Shown in pieces: positions 5,946 through 14,300 of a stretch of DNA of 21,817 nt. Every line of letters begins with the position of its first letter. Position 1 is the stretch's first letter. Source of the DNA: Clostridiales bacterium (lineage in GTDB: Bacteria > Bacillota > Clostridia > Oscillospirales > Oscillospiraceae); assembly GCA_004553545.1 (NCBI GenBank), contig SFLD01000033.1, positions 1 to 21,817 on the forward strand, read 5' to 3'. The notes beneath the pieces are model-generated. The model worked only from the letters and a program-made list of their open reading frames with translations. It made no database searches and had not been told where the DNA came from. The position numbers and the translations under genes were made by a program.

Positions 5946-7671
5946 GATGACCGCCACCCTCTGGAGCCGCACGGAGCCCAGCCCGCAGCAGCGGGAGAAG
6001 CTCCGGGCCTTCCTGGACCAGCGCTACGGCCCCACCGCCCTGGAATGGGTCCGGGATGAGGGCCTCAAGGGCGGCTTCCGGCTGCAGGTGGGGGAGGATA
6101 TCTACGACTGGAGCCTGGAGGGCCGCCTGCGGCAGTTCCAGGAGAAGCTCCGGGACCTGAACCCCGGCCGGGAGGGCATCATCCCCCTGATCCGGGAGAC
6201 CATTGAGACCTGGGACCCCGCCGCCGCACCCCAGGAGACCGGCACGGTCCTCACCGTGGGGGATGAGATCGCCACCGTCAGCGCACTGAAGAACGTCCGC
6301 TACGGCGAGATTCTGCTCTTCCCCGGCGGCATCAAGGGCATGGTGCAGGACCTGCGGCGCGAGAGCGTCGGCTGCGTGCTCTTTGGCAGCAGCCAGGAGA
6401 TCCGGGCGGGGGATACCGTCCGCCGCAGCGGGAAGACCGCCGGGATGCCCGTGGGCGACGCCTTCCTGGGCCGGGTGGTGGACGCCCTGGGCCAGCCCAT
6501 CGACGGCAAGGGCGACATCCGCGCCTCGGATTACCGGCCCATTGAGGCCCCGGCCCCCGGCATCCTGGACCGCCAGCCGGTGGACACCCCCATGGAGACC
6601 GGCCTTCTGGCGGTGGACGCCATGTTCCCCATCGGCCGGGGCCAGCGGGAGCTCATCATCGGTGACCGCCAGACCGGCAAGACCGCCATCGCCCTGGATA
6701 CCATCCTCAACCAGAAGGGCAAGGGCGTCCTCTGCGTCTACGTGGCCATCGGTCAGAAGTCCAGCTCCGTCGCCCAGCTGGTGGGGAACCTCTTCCGCCG
6801 GGGGGCCATGGATTATACCGTCGTGGTGAACGCCCCGGCCAGCGCCCCGGCGTCGTTGCAGTATATCGCCCCCTACGCCGCCACGGCCCTGGGGGAGCAC
6901 TTCATGTACCAGGGGAAGGATGTCCTCATCGTCTACGACGACCTCTCCAAGCACGCCATCGCCTACCGGGCCCTGAGCCTTCTTTTGGAGCGCTCCCCGG
7001 GCCGGGAGGCCTACCCCGGCGACGTTTTCTACCTGCACTCCCGCCTGCTGGAGCGTTCCGCCCACCTCTCGGACGCCCTGGGCGGCGGCAGCATGACGGC
7101 CCTCCCCATTGTGGAGACCCAGGCAGGGGACGTCTCCGCCTACATCCCCACCAACGTCATCTCCATCACGGACGGGCAGCTCTTCCTGGAGAGCGGGCTC
7201 TTCTTCTCCGGCCAACGGCCCGCCGTCAACGTGGGCCTCTCGGTCTCCCGGGTGGGCGGCGACGCCCAGACCAAGGCCATGAAGTCCTCCGCCGGCGCCC
7301 TGCGCCTGGATCTCGCCCAGTACCGGGAGATGGAGGTCTTCACCCAGTTCTCCAGCGACCTGGATGACGTCACCAAGCGCCAGCTGACCTACGGCCAGGG
7401 CCTCATGCGCCTGCTGCGCCAGCCCCAGTACCACCCCCTCTCCCAGCACCGCCAGGTCATCACCCTGACGGCGGCCCTGAGCCACCTGCTGCAGGACATC
7501 CCGGCGAAAGAGATGAAGGACGCTCAGATGGCCCTCCTGGCCTTTGCAGAGGCCCAGGACCCGGCCCTCTGCCAGCGCATCGACGAGACCGGCAAGCTGC
7601 CGCCGGAGGATAAGGAGGCCATCCTGGCCCTGACCCGGCGCTTCCTGGCGGAGCGGAAGGCAGGGGCGTGA
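5935..7671 (+). CDS. atpA: ATP synthase F1 subunit alpha fused to delta C-terminal domain
   Basis: At 578 residues it is about 75 longer than a normal alpha subunit. Residues 76-578 are a full alpha: N-terminal helix GREGIIPLIRETIETWD (78-94), Walker A GDRQTGKT (243-250), VYDDLSKHAIAYR (333-345) and VSRVGGDAQTKAMK with the arginine finger. Residues about 14-73 match the C-terminal domain of the delta (OSCP) subunit: a helix SPQQREKLRAFLDQRYG, then GGFRLQVGEDIYDWSLEGRLRQFQEKL, equivalent to the delta ending GG-x-R-x2-VGd-x-vyD-x-S-v-x-GrL. The six-helix N-terminal delta domain (about 105 residues) is nowhere in the operon. The start at 5935 is favoured by GGGGGAGG just upstream; a second ATG at 5947 would not remove the extension. 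The fused part would link b to alpha directly. Confidence 0.93.
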   Translation: MRPEMTATLWSRTEPSPQQREKLRAFLDQRYGPTALEWVRDEGLKGGFRLQVGEDIYDWSLEGRLRQFQEKLRDLNPGREGIIPLIRETIETWDPAAAPQETGTVLTVGDEIATVSALKNVRYGEILLFPGGIKGMVQDLRRESVGCVLFGSSQEIRAGDTVRRSGKTAGMPVGDAFLGRVVDALGQPIDGKGDIRASDYRPIEAPAPGILDRQPVDTPMETGLLAVDAMFPIGRGQRELIIGDRQTGKTAIALDTILNQKGKGVLCVYVAIGQKSSSVAQLVGNLFRRGAMDYTVVVNAPASAPASLQYIAPYAATALGEHFMYQGKDVLIVYDDLSKHAIAYRALSLLLERSPGREAYPGDVFYLHSRLLERSAHLSDALGGGSMTALPIVETQAGDVSAYIPTNVISITDGQLFLESGLFFSGQRPAVNVGLSVSRVGGDAQTKAMKSSAGALRLDLAQYREMEVFTQFSSDLDDVTKRQLTYGQGLMRLLRQPQYHPLSQHRQVITLTAALSHLLQDIPAKEMKDAQMALLAFAEAQDPALCQRIDETGKLPPEDKEAILALTRRFLAERKAGA

Positions 7672-7673
7672 CC

Positions 7674-8569
7674 ATGGCCGGGACCAAGGAGATCAAGGGA
7701 CGCATCCAGAGCGTCCGGGAGACCGGCAAGATCACCAACGCCATGTACCTCATCGCCTCCACCAAGATGCGCAAGGCCCGGGAGGAGCTCGCCAACACCC
7801 GCCCCTACTTTGAGGCCCTGCGGGGGGAGATCAAGCGGGTCTTCCGCACCGCCAACGGCGTGGAGAGCCGGTATTTCTACCCCACGGATGTCACCACCCC
7901 CCGGGAGGGGACCTACGGCTGCCTCGTCGTCACGGCGGACAAGGGCCTGGCCGGGGCCTACAACCAGAACGTGGTGAAGGAGACCCAGAAGCTCCTCTCG
8001 GAGCATCCGGACACCAAGCTCTTCGTGGTGGGGGAGTACGGGCGGCACATCTTTGCCCAGCGGGGCATCCCGGTGGAGCAGAGCTTCCTCTACACGGCCC
8101 AGAACCCCACCCTGGAGCGGGCCCGGGAGATCTGCGACGTGCTGCTGGACGGCTATGAGAGCGGGGAGCTCACGGAGATCTTCGTCATCTACACGGACCT
8201 GGAGAACCGCCTGACGGCCCAGGCCCGGTCCACCCGGCTCCTGCCCTTCCACCGCACCAGCTTCGCCGCCCCCGCCAAGGAGCGGGCCGTGACCCGGCCC
8301 TTTGAGTTCCAGCCCTCGGTGGAGGCCGTGCTGGACGCCCTGATGCCCAGCTACATCTCGGGCTTCATCTACAGCGCCCTGGTGGACAGCTTCTGCGCCG
8401 AGCAGAACGCCCGCATGACCGCCATGGACGCCGCCAACCGCAACGCGGAGGAGCTGCTGAGCCAGCTCTCCCTGGAGTATAACCGGGTGCGGCAGTCTGC
8501 CATCACCCAGGAGATCACGGAGATCTCCGCCGGCGCCAAAGCCCAGCGCCGCGGAAGGAAGGAGGGGCT

Positions 8570-8573
<4 letters not shown>
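7674..8573 (+). CDS. atpG: ATP synthase F1 subunit gamma
   Basis: The 299-residue gamma subunit, the central shaft of F1. The N-terminal helix is typical (MAGTKEIKGRIQSVRETGKITNAM, 1-24), and so is the C-terminal helix (ARMTAMDAANRNAEELLSQLSLEYNRVRQSAITQEITEI, about 247-285). VVTADKGLAGAYNQNV is the conserved start of the Rossmann-like domain. I chose the ATG at 7674, which matches the family N-terminus; a GTG at 7668 overlapping the atpA stop is also possible. The gene overlaps atpD by 4 bases. Confidence 0.95.
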
Positions 8574-9973
<1,400 letters not shown>

Positions 9974-10390
9974 ATGGCGGCTCTCTTCCATCTCCGGGTC
10001 CTGGCGGCAGACCGGGCCTTCTACGACGGGGACTGCGAGAGCCTCACCGTCCCCACGTCGGACGGGGAGCTGGGCATCCTGGCCCGCCACAGCAACCTGG
10101 TGGCCGCCGTGGTCCCCGGCGCCCTCCGGGCCCGGCTGCCGGACGGGCGCTTTGCCGAGGCAGCCATCTCCGGCGGCCTTCTGAAGGTGGAGGACGGCGA
10201 CGTCCTCCTCCTGGCGGACAGCGTGGAGCGGCCGGAGGAGATCGACGCCGAGCGGGCCCGCCGGGCGGAGGCCCGGGCCCGGGAAGCCCTCCTCCAGAAG
10301 CGGAGCACCCAGGAGTACCGGGGCGCCCAGGCCCACCTGGCCCGGGCCCTCAACCGCCTGAAGCTCAGCGGCGGCAGTCAGGGCAGATAG
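9974..10390 (+). CDS. atpC: ATP synthase F1 subunit epsilon
   Basis: The 138-residue epsilon subunit, which binds gamma and can inhibit ATP hydrolysis. The N-terminal beta-sandwich (FHLRVLAADRAFYDGDCESLTVPTSDGELGILARHSNLVAAVVPG) is typical, as is the two-helix C-terminal domain (IDAERARRAEARAREALLQ ... AQAHLARALNRLK). The ATG directly follows the atpD stop (TAAATG), so translation should be coupled. It is the last gene of the operon, before a strong terminator. Confidence 0.94.
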   Translation: MAALFHLRVLAADRAFYDGDCESLTVPTSDGELGILARHSNLVAAVVPGALRARLPDGRFAEAAISGGLLKVEDGDVLLLADSVERPEEIDAERARRAEARAREALLQKRSTQEYRGAQAHLARALNRLKLSGGSQGR

Positions 10391-10399
10391 CAGGAAACG

Positions 10400-10435
10400 G
10401 CACGGCGGCGGGAGCCATCCCGCCGCCGTGCTTTT
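10400..10435 (+). terminator. Terminator of the atp operon
   Basis: A perfect 14-bp GC-rich stem (10400-10413 with 10418-10431), loop GCCA, then TTTT. It lies 9 bases after the atpC stop. Confidence 0.95.
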
Positions 10436-10491
10436 CGTGCAGGTCAATTCTGCGAAAGTGTAAGAATTTCCGAAAAAGGTGGGAAAACTTC

Positions 10492-10520
10492 TTGATTTGG
10501 ACATAATCTTTCCGTATAAT
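10492..10520 (+). promoter_or_regulatory. Sigma-A promoter of ftsH
   Basis: TTGATT (10492-10497), a 17-base spacer, then a perfect TATAAT (10515-10520). The upstream region is A-rich (GAAAAAGGTGGGAAAAC). The predicted start is near 10527. Confidence 0.85.
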
Positions 10521-10536
10521 GCCCTCTTAACAAGAG

Positions 10537-10560
10537 GCGGACGGTCCATGGGCCGTCCGC
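10537..10560 (+). promoter_or_regulatory. Hairpin near the 5' end of the ftsH transcript
   Basis: GCGGACGGTC and GGCCGTCCGC can pair over 10-11 bp (one G-U) around a CATG loop. It lies about 10 bases after the predicted start and 25 bases before the ftsH ATG, leaving the ribosome binding site (AAGGAGGGA) free. No T-run follows, so it is more likely a 5' stabilising hairpin or a protein target than a terminator. Confidence 0.6.
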
Positions 10561-10585
10561 GAGAATACGAGAAGGAGGGACCCCG

Positions 10586-12406
10586 ATGAAAGAGGTCAAG
10601 CCCCCGAAAAAACCGTTGATCTTCTACTATGCCGCCGCCATGCTGGCGGTGATCCTGCTGAACTCCCTGGCCGTGCCCTGGCTGGCCCAACACCAGATCC
10701 GGGACGTGGACTACAACACCTTCGTGGAGATGACGGAGAAGGGCGAGGTCGGCAAGGTGGAGATCCAGGAGCAGGATAACCGCATCCTCTTCACCGACAA
10801 GGACGGCAAGACCGTCTACAAGACTGCCATGGTCCCGGACAACGACCTCATCCAGCGCCTGCTGGATGCCGGGGTCTCCACCACCGGGGAGGAGATCCAG
10901 CAGACCTCCCTCCTTATGAGCATCCTCAGCTGGGTGCTGCCCATCGTCATCTTCATCGCCATCGGCCAGTATATGTCCCGGAAGATGACCGAGCGCATGG
11001 GCGGCGACAACTCCATGATGTTCGGCATGGGCAAGTCCAACGCCAAGATCTACGTCCAGTCCACCGAGGGCATCCACTTTGCCGACGTGGCGGGGGAGGA
11101 CGAGGCCAAGGAAAACCTCCAGGAGATCGTGAACTACCTCCACGACCCCAGCCAGTATAAGGAGATCGGCGCCTCCATGCCCAAGGGCATCCTGCTGGTG
11201 GGCCCTCCGGGCACCGGCAAGACCATGCTGGCCAAGGCCGTGGCCGGTGAGTCCAACGTGCCCTTCTTCTCCATCTCCGGCTCGGAGTTCGTGGAGATGT
11301 TCGTGGGCATGGGCGCCTCCAAGGTCCGGGACCTCTTCAGGCAGGCCAAGGAGAAGGCCCCCTGCATCGTCTTCATCGACGAGATCGACGCCATCGGCGG
11401 CAAGCGCAGCGGCGGCCAGTACGGCGGCGGCAACGACGAGCGGGAGCAGACCCTGAACCAGCTCCTCACGGAGATGGATGGCTTCGAGGGCAACTCCGGC
11501 GTCATCATCCTGGCCGCCACCAACCGTCCGGAGTCCCTGGACCCCGCCCTGACCCGTCCCGGCCGCTTTGACCGCCGGGTCCCCGTGGAGCTGCCGGACC
11601 TGAAGGGCCGGGAGGCCATCCTGAAGGTCCACGCCAAGAAGATCAAGGTGGCCGAGGACGTGGACTTCAACAAGATCGCCCGCATGGCCTCCGGCGCCTC
11701 CGGCGCGGAGCTTGCCAACATCGTCAACGAGGCGGCCCTCCGGGCCGTCCGGGACGGCCGCCGCTTTGCCACGGAGTCCGACCTGGAGGAGAGCATCGAG
11801 GTGGTCATCGCCGGCTATCAGAAGAAGAACGCCATCCTGACGGACCACGAGAAGTGGGTGGTCTCCTACCACGAGATCGGCCACGCCCTGGTGGCCGCCC
11901 GGCAGAACCACTCCGCCCCCGTGCAGAAGATCACCATCATCCCCCGGACCTCCGGCGCATTGGGCTACACCATGCAGGTGGAGGAGGGCAACCACTACCT
12001 CATGACCAAGGAGGAGATGGAGAACAAGATCGCGACCCTCACCGGCGGCCGCGCCGCGGAGGAGGTCCGCTTCGGCTCCATCACCACCGGCGCCTCCAAC
12101 GACATCGAGCAGGCCACGAAGCTGGCCCGGGCCATGCTGACCCGCTACGGCATGAGCGAGGACTTTGACATGGTGGCTCTGGAGACCGTCACCAACCAGT
12201 ACCTGGGCGGGGACACGTCCCTGGCCTGTTCCGCCGAGACCCAGGCGAAGATCGACGCCAAGGTGGTGGACCTGGTCCGCCGGGAGCACCAGAAGGCCCT
12301 GGACATCCTGAAGACCGACCGGGACAAGCTGGACGAGCTGGCCAAGTTCCTCTACGAAAAGGAGACCATCACCGGCGAGGAGTTCATGGAGATTTTAAAT
12401 CGCTGA
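10586..12406 (+). CDS. ftsH: ATP-dependent zinc metalloprotease FtsH
   Basis: A 606-residue membrane-bound AAA+ protease that degrades misfolded or regulated membrane proteins. Two membrane helices (about 10-31 and 109-130) flank a small outer domain. The AAA+ domain has Walker A GPPGTGKT (206-213), Walker B VFIDEID (262-268) and the second region of homology ATNRPESLDPALTRPGRFDR (311-330). The zinc site reads HEIGH (429-433) where most family members have HEAGH; the third ligand is probably Asp506 in SNDIEQATKLAR. The C-terminus ends early after FMEILNR, without the extended tail of many homologues. Length and motifs indicate an active enzyme. It has its own promoter and a long hairpin-rich trailer. 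Confidence 0.96.
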   Translation: MKEVKPPKKPLIFYYAAAMLAVILLNSLAVPWLAQHQIRDVDYNTFVEMTEKGEVGKVEIQEQDNRILFTDKDGKTVYKTAMVPDNDLIQRLLDAGVSTTGEEIQQTSLLMSILSWVLPIVIFIAIGQYMSRKMTERMGGDNSMMFGMGKSNAKIYVQSTEGIHFADVAGEDEAKENLQEIVNYLHDPSQYKEIGASMPKGILLVGPPGTGKTMLAKAVAGESNVPFFSISGSEFVEMFVGMGASKVRDLFRQAKEKAPCIVFIDEIDAIGGKRSGGQYGGGNDEREQTLNQLLTEMDGFEGNSGVIILAATNRPESLDPALTRPGRFDRRVPVELPDLKGREAILKVHAKKIKVAEDVDFNKIARMASGASGAELANIVNEAALRAVRDGRRFATESDLEESIEVVIAGYQKKNAILTDHEKWVVSYHEIGHALVAARQNHSAPVQKITIIPRTSGALGYTMQVEEGNHYLMTKEEMENKIATLTGGRAAEEVRFGSITTGASNDIEQATKLARAMLTRYGMSEDFDMVALETVTNQYLGGDTSLACSAETQAKIDAKVVDLVRREHQKALDILKTDRDKLDELAKFLYEKETITGEEFMEILNR

Positions 12407-12529
12407 AATGTACCGAGGAACATTTCAGCGAGAGATTTCCTCGCCCAAGGCAGCAGAGCTGCCTTGGGCGAATGAAAGCGCAGGCCGACTGCGCGCATAA
12501 AATGGCCGCCCCATTGGGGCGGCCATTTT
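12401..12529 (+). terminator. Three hairpins ending the ftsH transcript
   Basis: The first stem (12401-12411 with 12420-12430) includes the ftsH stop codon. The second is a 13-bp perfect stem (12442-12454 with 12458-12470). The third (12499-12512 with 12516-12529) is a perfect 14-bp stem of the A-tract/GC/T-tract kind ending in TTTT and is the most likely true terminator, working in both directions. Confidence 0.75.
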
Positions 12530-12551
12530 CCACACTTGCGGCCTGAGAAGT

Positions 12552-12641
12552 ATTTTTCGCCACGTACACGCCGCGGCGAAAAATGATTTCGATTCTTTCC
12601 GGCGCAAGCGCCGGAAACCAGGAAGGGGCATCCCTTCCTGG
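12552..12641. repeat. Three adjacent inverted repeats
   Basis: TTTTTCGCC...GGCGAAAAA (about 12553-12583), TTTCCGGCGC-AA-GCGCCGGAAA (12596-12617) and CCAGGAAGGG-GCAT-CCCTTCCTGG (12618-12641) follow one another. None has a proper T-run. No protein-coding signal is seen here. Confidence 0.7.
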
Positions 12642-12740
12642 ACTTTCCCCCGTAGGGCACGACGATCCGGCGTGCCGCTCCCCCGTCTCCTCGCGGGCCC
12701 CAGCCATCCGCCTGACCGCCAAGCGGCTTCGGCGGCGGAG

Positions 12741-13061
12741 GGGCCGATGTCCACATCGGCCCGTTCGCTGCTCCCTACTGTGGTGCACCGGTAGGGGGCG
12801 GGCTTCGTCCCGCCCCGCAAGGGCACTGTTCCACTCCATTTCCCGTTGGTTCCGGAACGCTTCCTGCATTGTGTAGGGGCGGACCTATGTGTCCGCCCGT
12901 GAATGGCCCCCGCGAAGAAACGTGTAAGGGCCGACACACAGGTCGGCCCCTACAGATCCTCTAGCAGCCTCCATCCAATCCAAAAGAACGGGCGGGGACA
13001 GAGGCCCGTCCCTACCGGTCTATCGTGGTGCCAAGCGTCGGGCCGATGTAGGCATCGGCCC
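12741..13061. repeat. Cluster of related short hairpin repeats (GGGCCGAT/GGGCGGAC type)
   Basis: At least six short palindromes of similar design: 12741-12762 (GGGCCGATGT/ACATCGGCCC), 12795-12816, 12877-12898 (GGGCGGAC/GTCCGCCC), 12928-12949 (GGGCCGAC/GTCGGCCC), about 12988-13009 (ACGGGC/GCCCGT) and 13040-13061 (GGGCCGATG/CATCGGCCC). Several carry GTAG(G) or CCTAC at the edge. They differ in the middle but share the stem core and size, as expected of a dispersed intergenic repeat family rather than terminators. No T-runs follow. Confidence 0.7.
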
Positions 13062-13200
13062 CTACGAAAAGGAGGAGCCGCCGCGACCACCCTAGCCAGC
13101 GGCGCACAGCGGAGCGTCTGCGCCGCGGTCACAAGAGATGGGTGGAGGGTGCGGCAGAGATCACCCCCAAAAGTGTCCAGCAACCTCGGACAATCCCTCA

Positions 13201-13238
13201 GTCGCCTGACGGCGACAGCTCCCTTTGCACAAGGGAGC
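13201..13238. repeat. Double hairpin, probable dispersed repeat
   Basis: GTCGCC-TGAC-GGCGAC (13201-13216) is followed by GCTCCCTT-TGCAC-AAGGGAGC (13218-13238), preceded by CCCTCA. It is a different repeat type from the cluster upstream. I believe similar units occur between genes in related gut Clostridia, but this is from memory. Confidence 0.55.
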
Positions 13239-13450
13239 CTTGCCCTGCGCGGTCATCGGAATAGTCAACTATGCCGGTTCGAGATCTACCGAGCCACCGT
13301 CACCCTCGTCTCCCGCAAGGCAGGGAGCTCCGAATGATCGCAGGCACCCCGCTCCGGGCCTCCGTCCCCCGTCCCAACGTCCCCCGTAAGCGCGCAGCGA
13401 AGTACCCGCGCCCGTTTCCCGGAAATCCCCCGTAAACTCCAGGATGGTTT

Positions 13451-13634
13451 CCAAAGGAAGGGCCGAAGCCCTTCCTTTGGTCGTTTCAAGGGGGTTGTCA
13501 GGGGGGAAATCGAAATCCCCCCTGACAATCTTTCTTGGGAAGCGCGAGGGGATATTCTTTTGATTCGAAAAGAATATCCTCTCGCAAGCCGCCGACCTTC
13601 GTCGGCGGCTCTCCACGCCCCTTTCGGGGCGTGG
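13451..13634. repeat. Five consecutive strong hairpins
   Basis: Stems at 13451-13462/13469-13480 (12 bp), 13495-13506/13517-13528 (12 bp), 13544-13561/13568-13585 (18 bp with one G-U), 13587-13596/13601-13610 (10 bp) and 13613-13621/13626-13634 (9 bp). They cover most of 184 bases. No gene or T-tract accompanies them. The last ones may end transcription of the minus-strand GNAT gene, which stops at 13706. Confidence 0.75.
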
Positions 13635-13705
13635 CCCACACGCCTCGTGCCGAGGCACTCGCCCGGATGCCATCCGGCCAGCCCCCGTGGCGGGCGGGAA
13701 CCCGC

Positions 13706-14110
13706 CTACATCCTGATATACGCCCGACAGCCAATCTCCTCCGCCGGCAGCAGCCCCTGGGCCCGGTAGAAGGCGTCCGTCTTCCCGGTGGCGTCCGTCA
13801 GCAGCTCAAGCTGATAGACCGCCGGAAAGCGCCCCAGCATGGTCTGAAAAAGGGCCGTGCCCACGCCCTGCCGCTGCCGCTCCGGATACACCAGAAGGTC
13901 CTGCAGAAACACGACGGAGGCCCCGTCCCCCACGCAGCGGAGGATGCCCAGGAGCCGCTCCCCCTCCCGGGCCGCCAGGACCAGGAGGGAGTTCTCAAAG
14001 GCCCGCCGGAGCATGTCGGGATTTTCGGTGTAGTTGGTCCAACCCACGGCGGCGTAGAGGGGGAGGACCTCCTCCGCCCGGTAAGTTCGGTATTCGGTAA
14101 TGGTAAACAT
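13706..14110 (-). CDS. GNAT-family N-acetyltransferase
   Basis: A 134-residue GNAT enzyme that should move an acetyl group from acetyl-CoA to an amine; the substrate cannot be told. It begins with YRAEEVLPLYAAVGWTNYTENPDML (10-34), the usual helix 1-2 of this subgroup. The acetyl-CoA site is LLVYPERQRQGVGTALFQTML (72-92), with R-Q-G-V-G as the pyrophosphate loop, and FYRAQGLLPAEE (about 113-124) is the C-terminal motif. The length is typical for a single-domain protein. The ribosome binding site is GGAAGCAGG before the ATG. A possible leader peptide is encoded 28 bases upstream on the same transcript. Confidence 0.9.
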   Translation of the reverse strand: MFTITEYRTYRAEEVLPLYAAVGWTNYTENPDMLRRAFENSLLVLAAREGERLLGILRCVGDGASVVFLQDLLVYPERQRQGVGTALFQTMLGRFPAVYQLELLTDATGKTDAFYRAQGLLPAEEIGCRAYIRM

Positions 14111-14138
14111 ATCCTGCTTCCTTTCTGAAAATGGTTTC

Positions 14139-14171
14139 TCAGAGGGAAGCGCCCAGATTCAGGATGCCCAT
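14139..14171 (-). CDS. Possible 10-codon leader peptide upstream of the GNAT gene
   Basis: On the minus strand, AAAGGAGAG stands 6 bases before ATG, opening the short frame MGILNLGASL and a TGA stop. It lies between a good promoter and the GNAT gene, with its own ribosome binding site, which is the layout of a translational leader peptide. A weak stem (TCTGA...TCAGA) overlaps its stop codon and precedes the GNAT ribosome binding site. It could also be a chance frame. Confidence 0.45.
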   Translation of the reverse strand: MGILNLGASL

Positions 14172-14201
14172 GCGGATCTCTCCTTTCTGTGAACTGTCCC
14201 C

Positions 14202-14230
14202 ATCTTACCATACCCGTCCCCGGAACGCAA
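14202..14230 (-). promoter_or_regulatory. Promoter of the leader peptide-GNAT unit
   Basis: On the minus strand, TTGCGT (14230-14225), a 17-base spacer, then TAAGAT (14207-14202). The transcript would begin near 14195, about 24 bases before the leader ATG. Confidence 0.7.
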
Positions 14231-14261
14231 GAGACCGCCGGGCTTACGCCCGGCGGTCTCT
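14230..14261 (-). terminator. Hairpin behind metQ
   Basis: A perfect 14-bp stem (14230-14243 with 14248-14261), with loop TTAC on the plus strand, 39 bases after the metQ stop. The tail on the minus strand is short (TTGCGTT) and is also the -35 region of the next promoter. Confidence 0.7.
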
Positions 14262-14300
14262 CCGCTTGGAAGGAGGGTATCTCAGAAAGAGGGGGTACGA

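Noticed and set aside
4071..7485. Long minus-strand frames opposite the atp genes
   Set aside because: Same reason: antisense to conserved genes, with no ribosome binding site and no family resemblance.
13270..13305. GGTTCGAGATC resembling a tRNA T-loop
   Set aside because: The flanking bases do not form a T-stem and no anticodon or acceptor stem can be drawn.
12384..13337. Open frames across the hairpin-rich gap
   Set aside because: They are made of palindromic repeat DNA, rich in Arg, Pro and Ser, with no start signals.
12401..13634. CRISPR array
   Set aside because: The repeats are palindromes of varying sequence and spacing, not identical direct repeats with equal spacers, and no cas gene is present.
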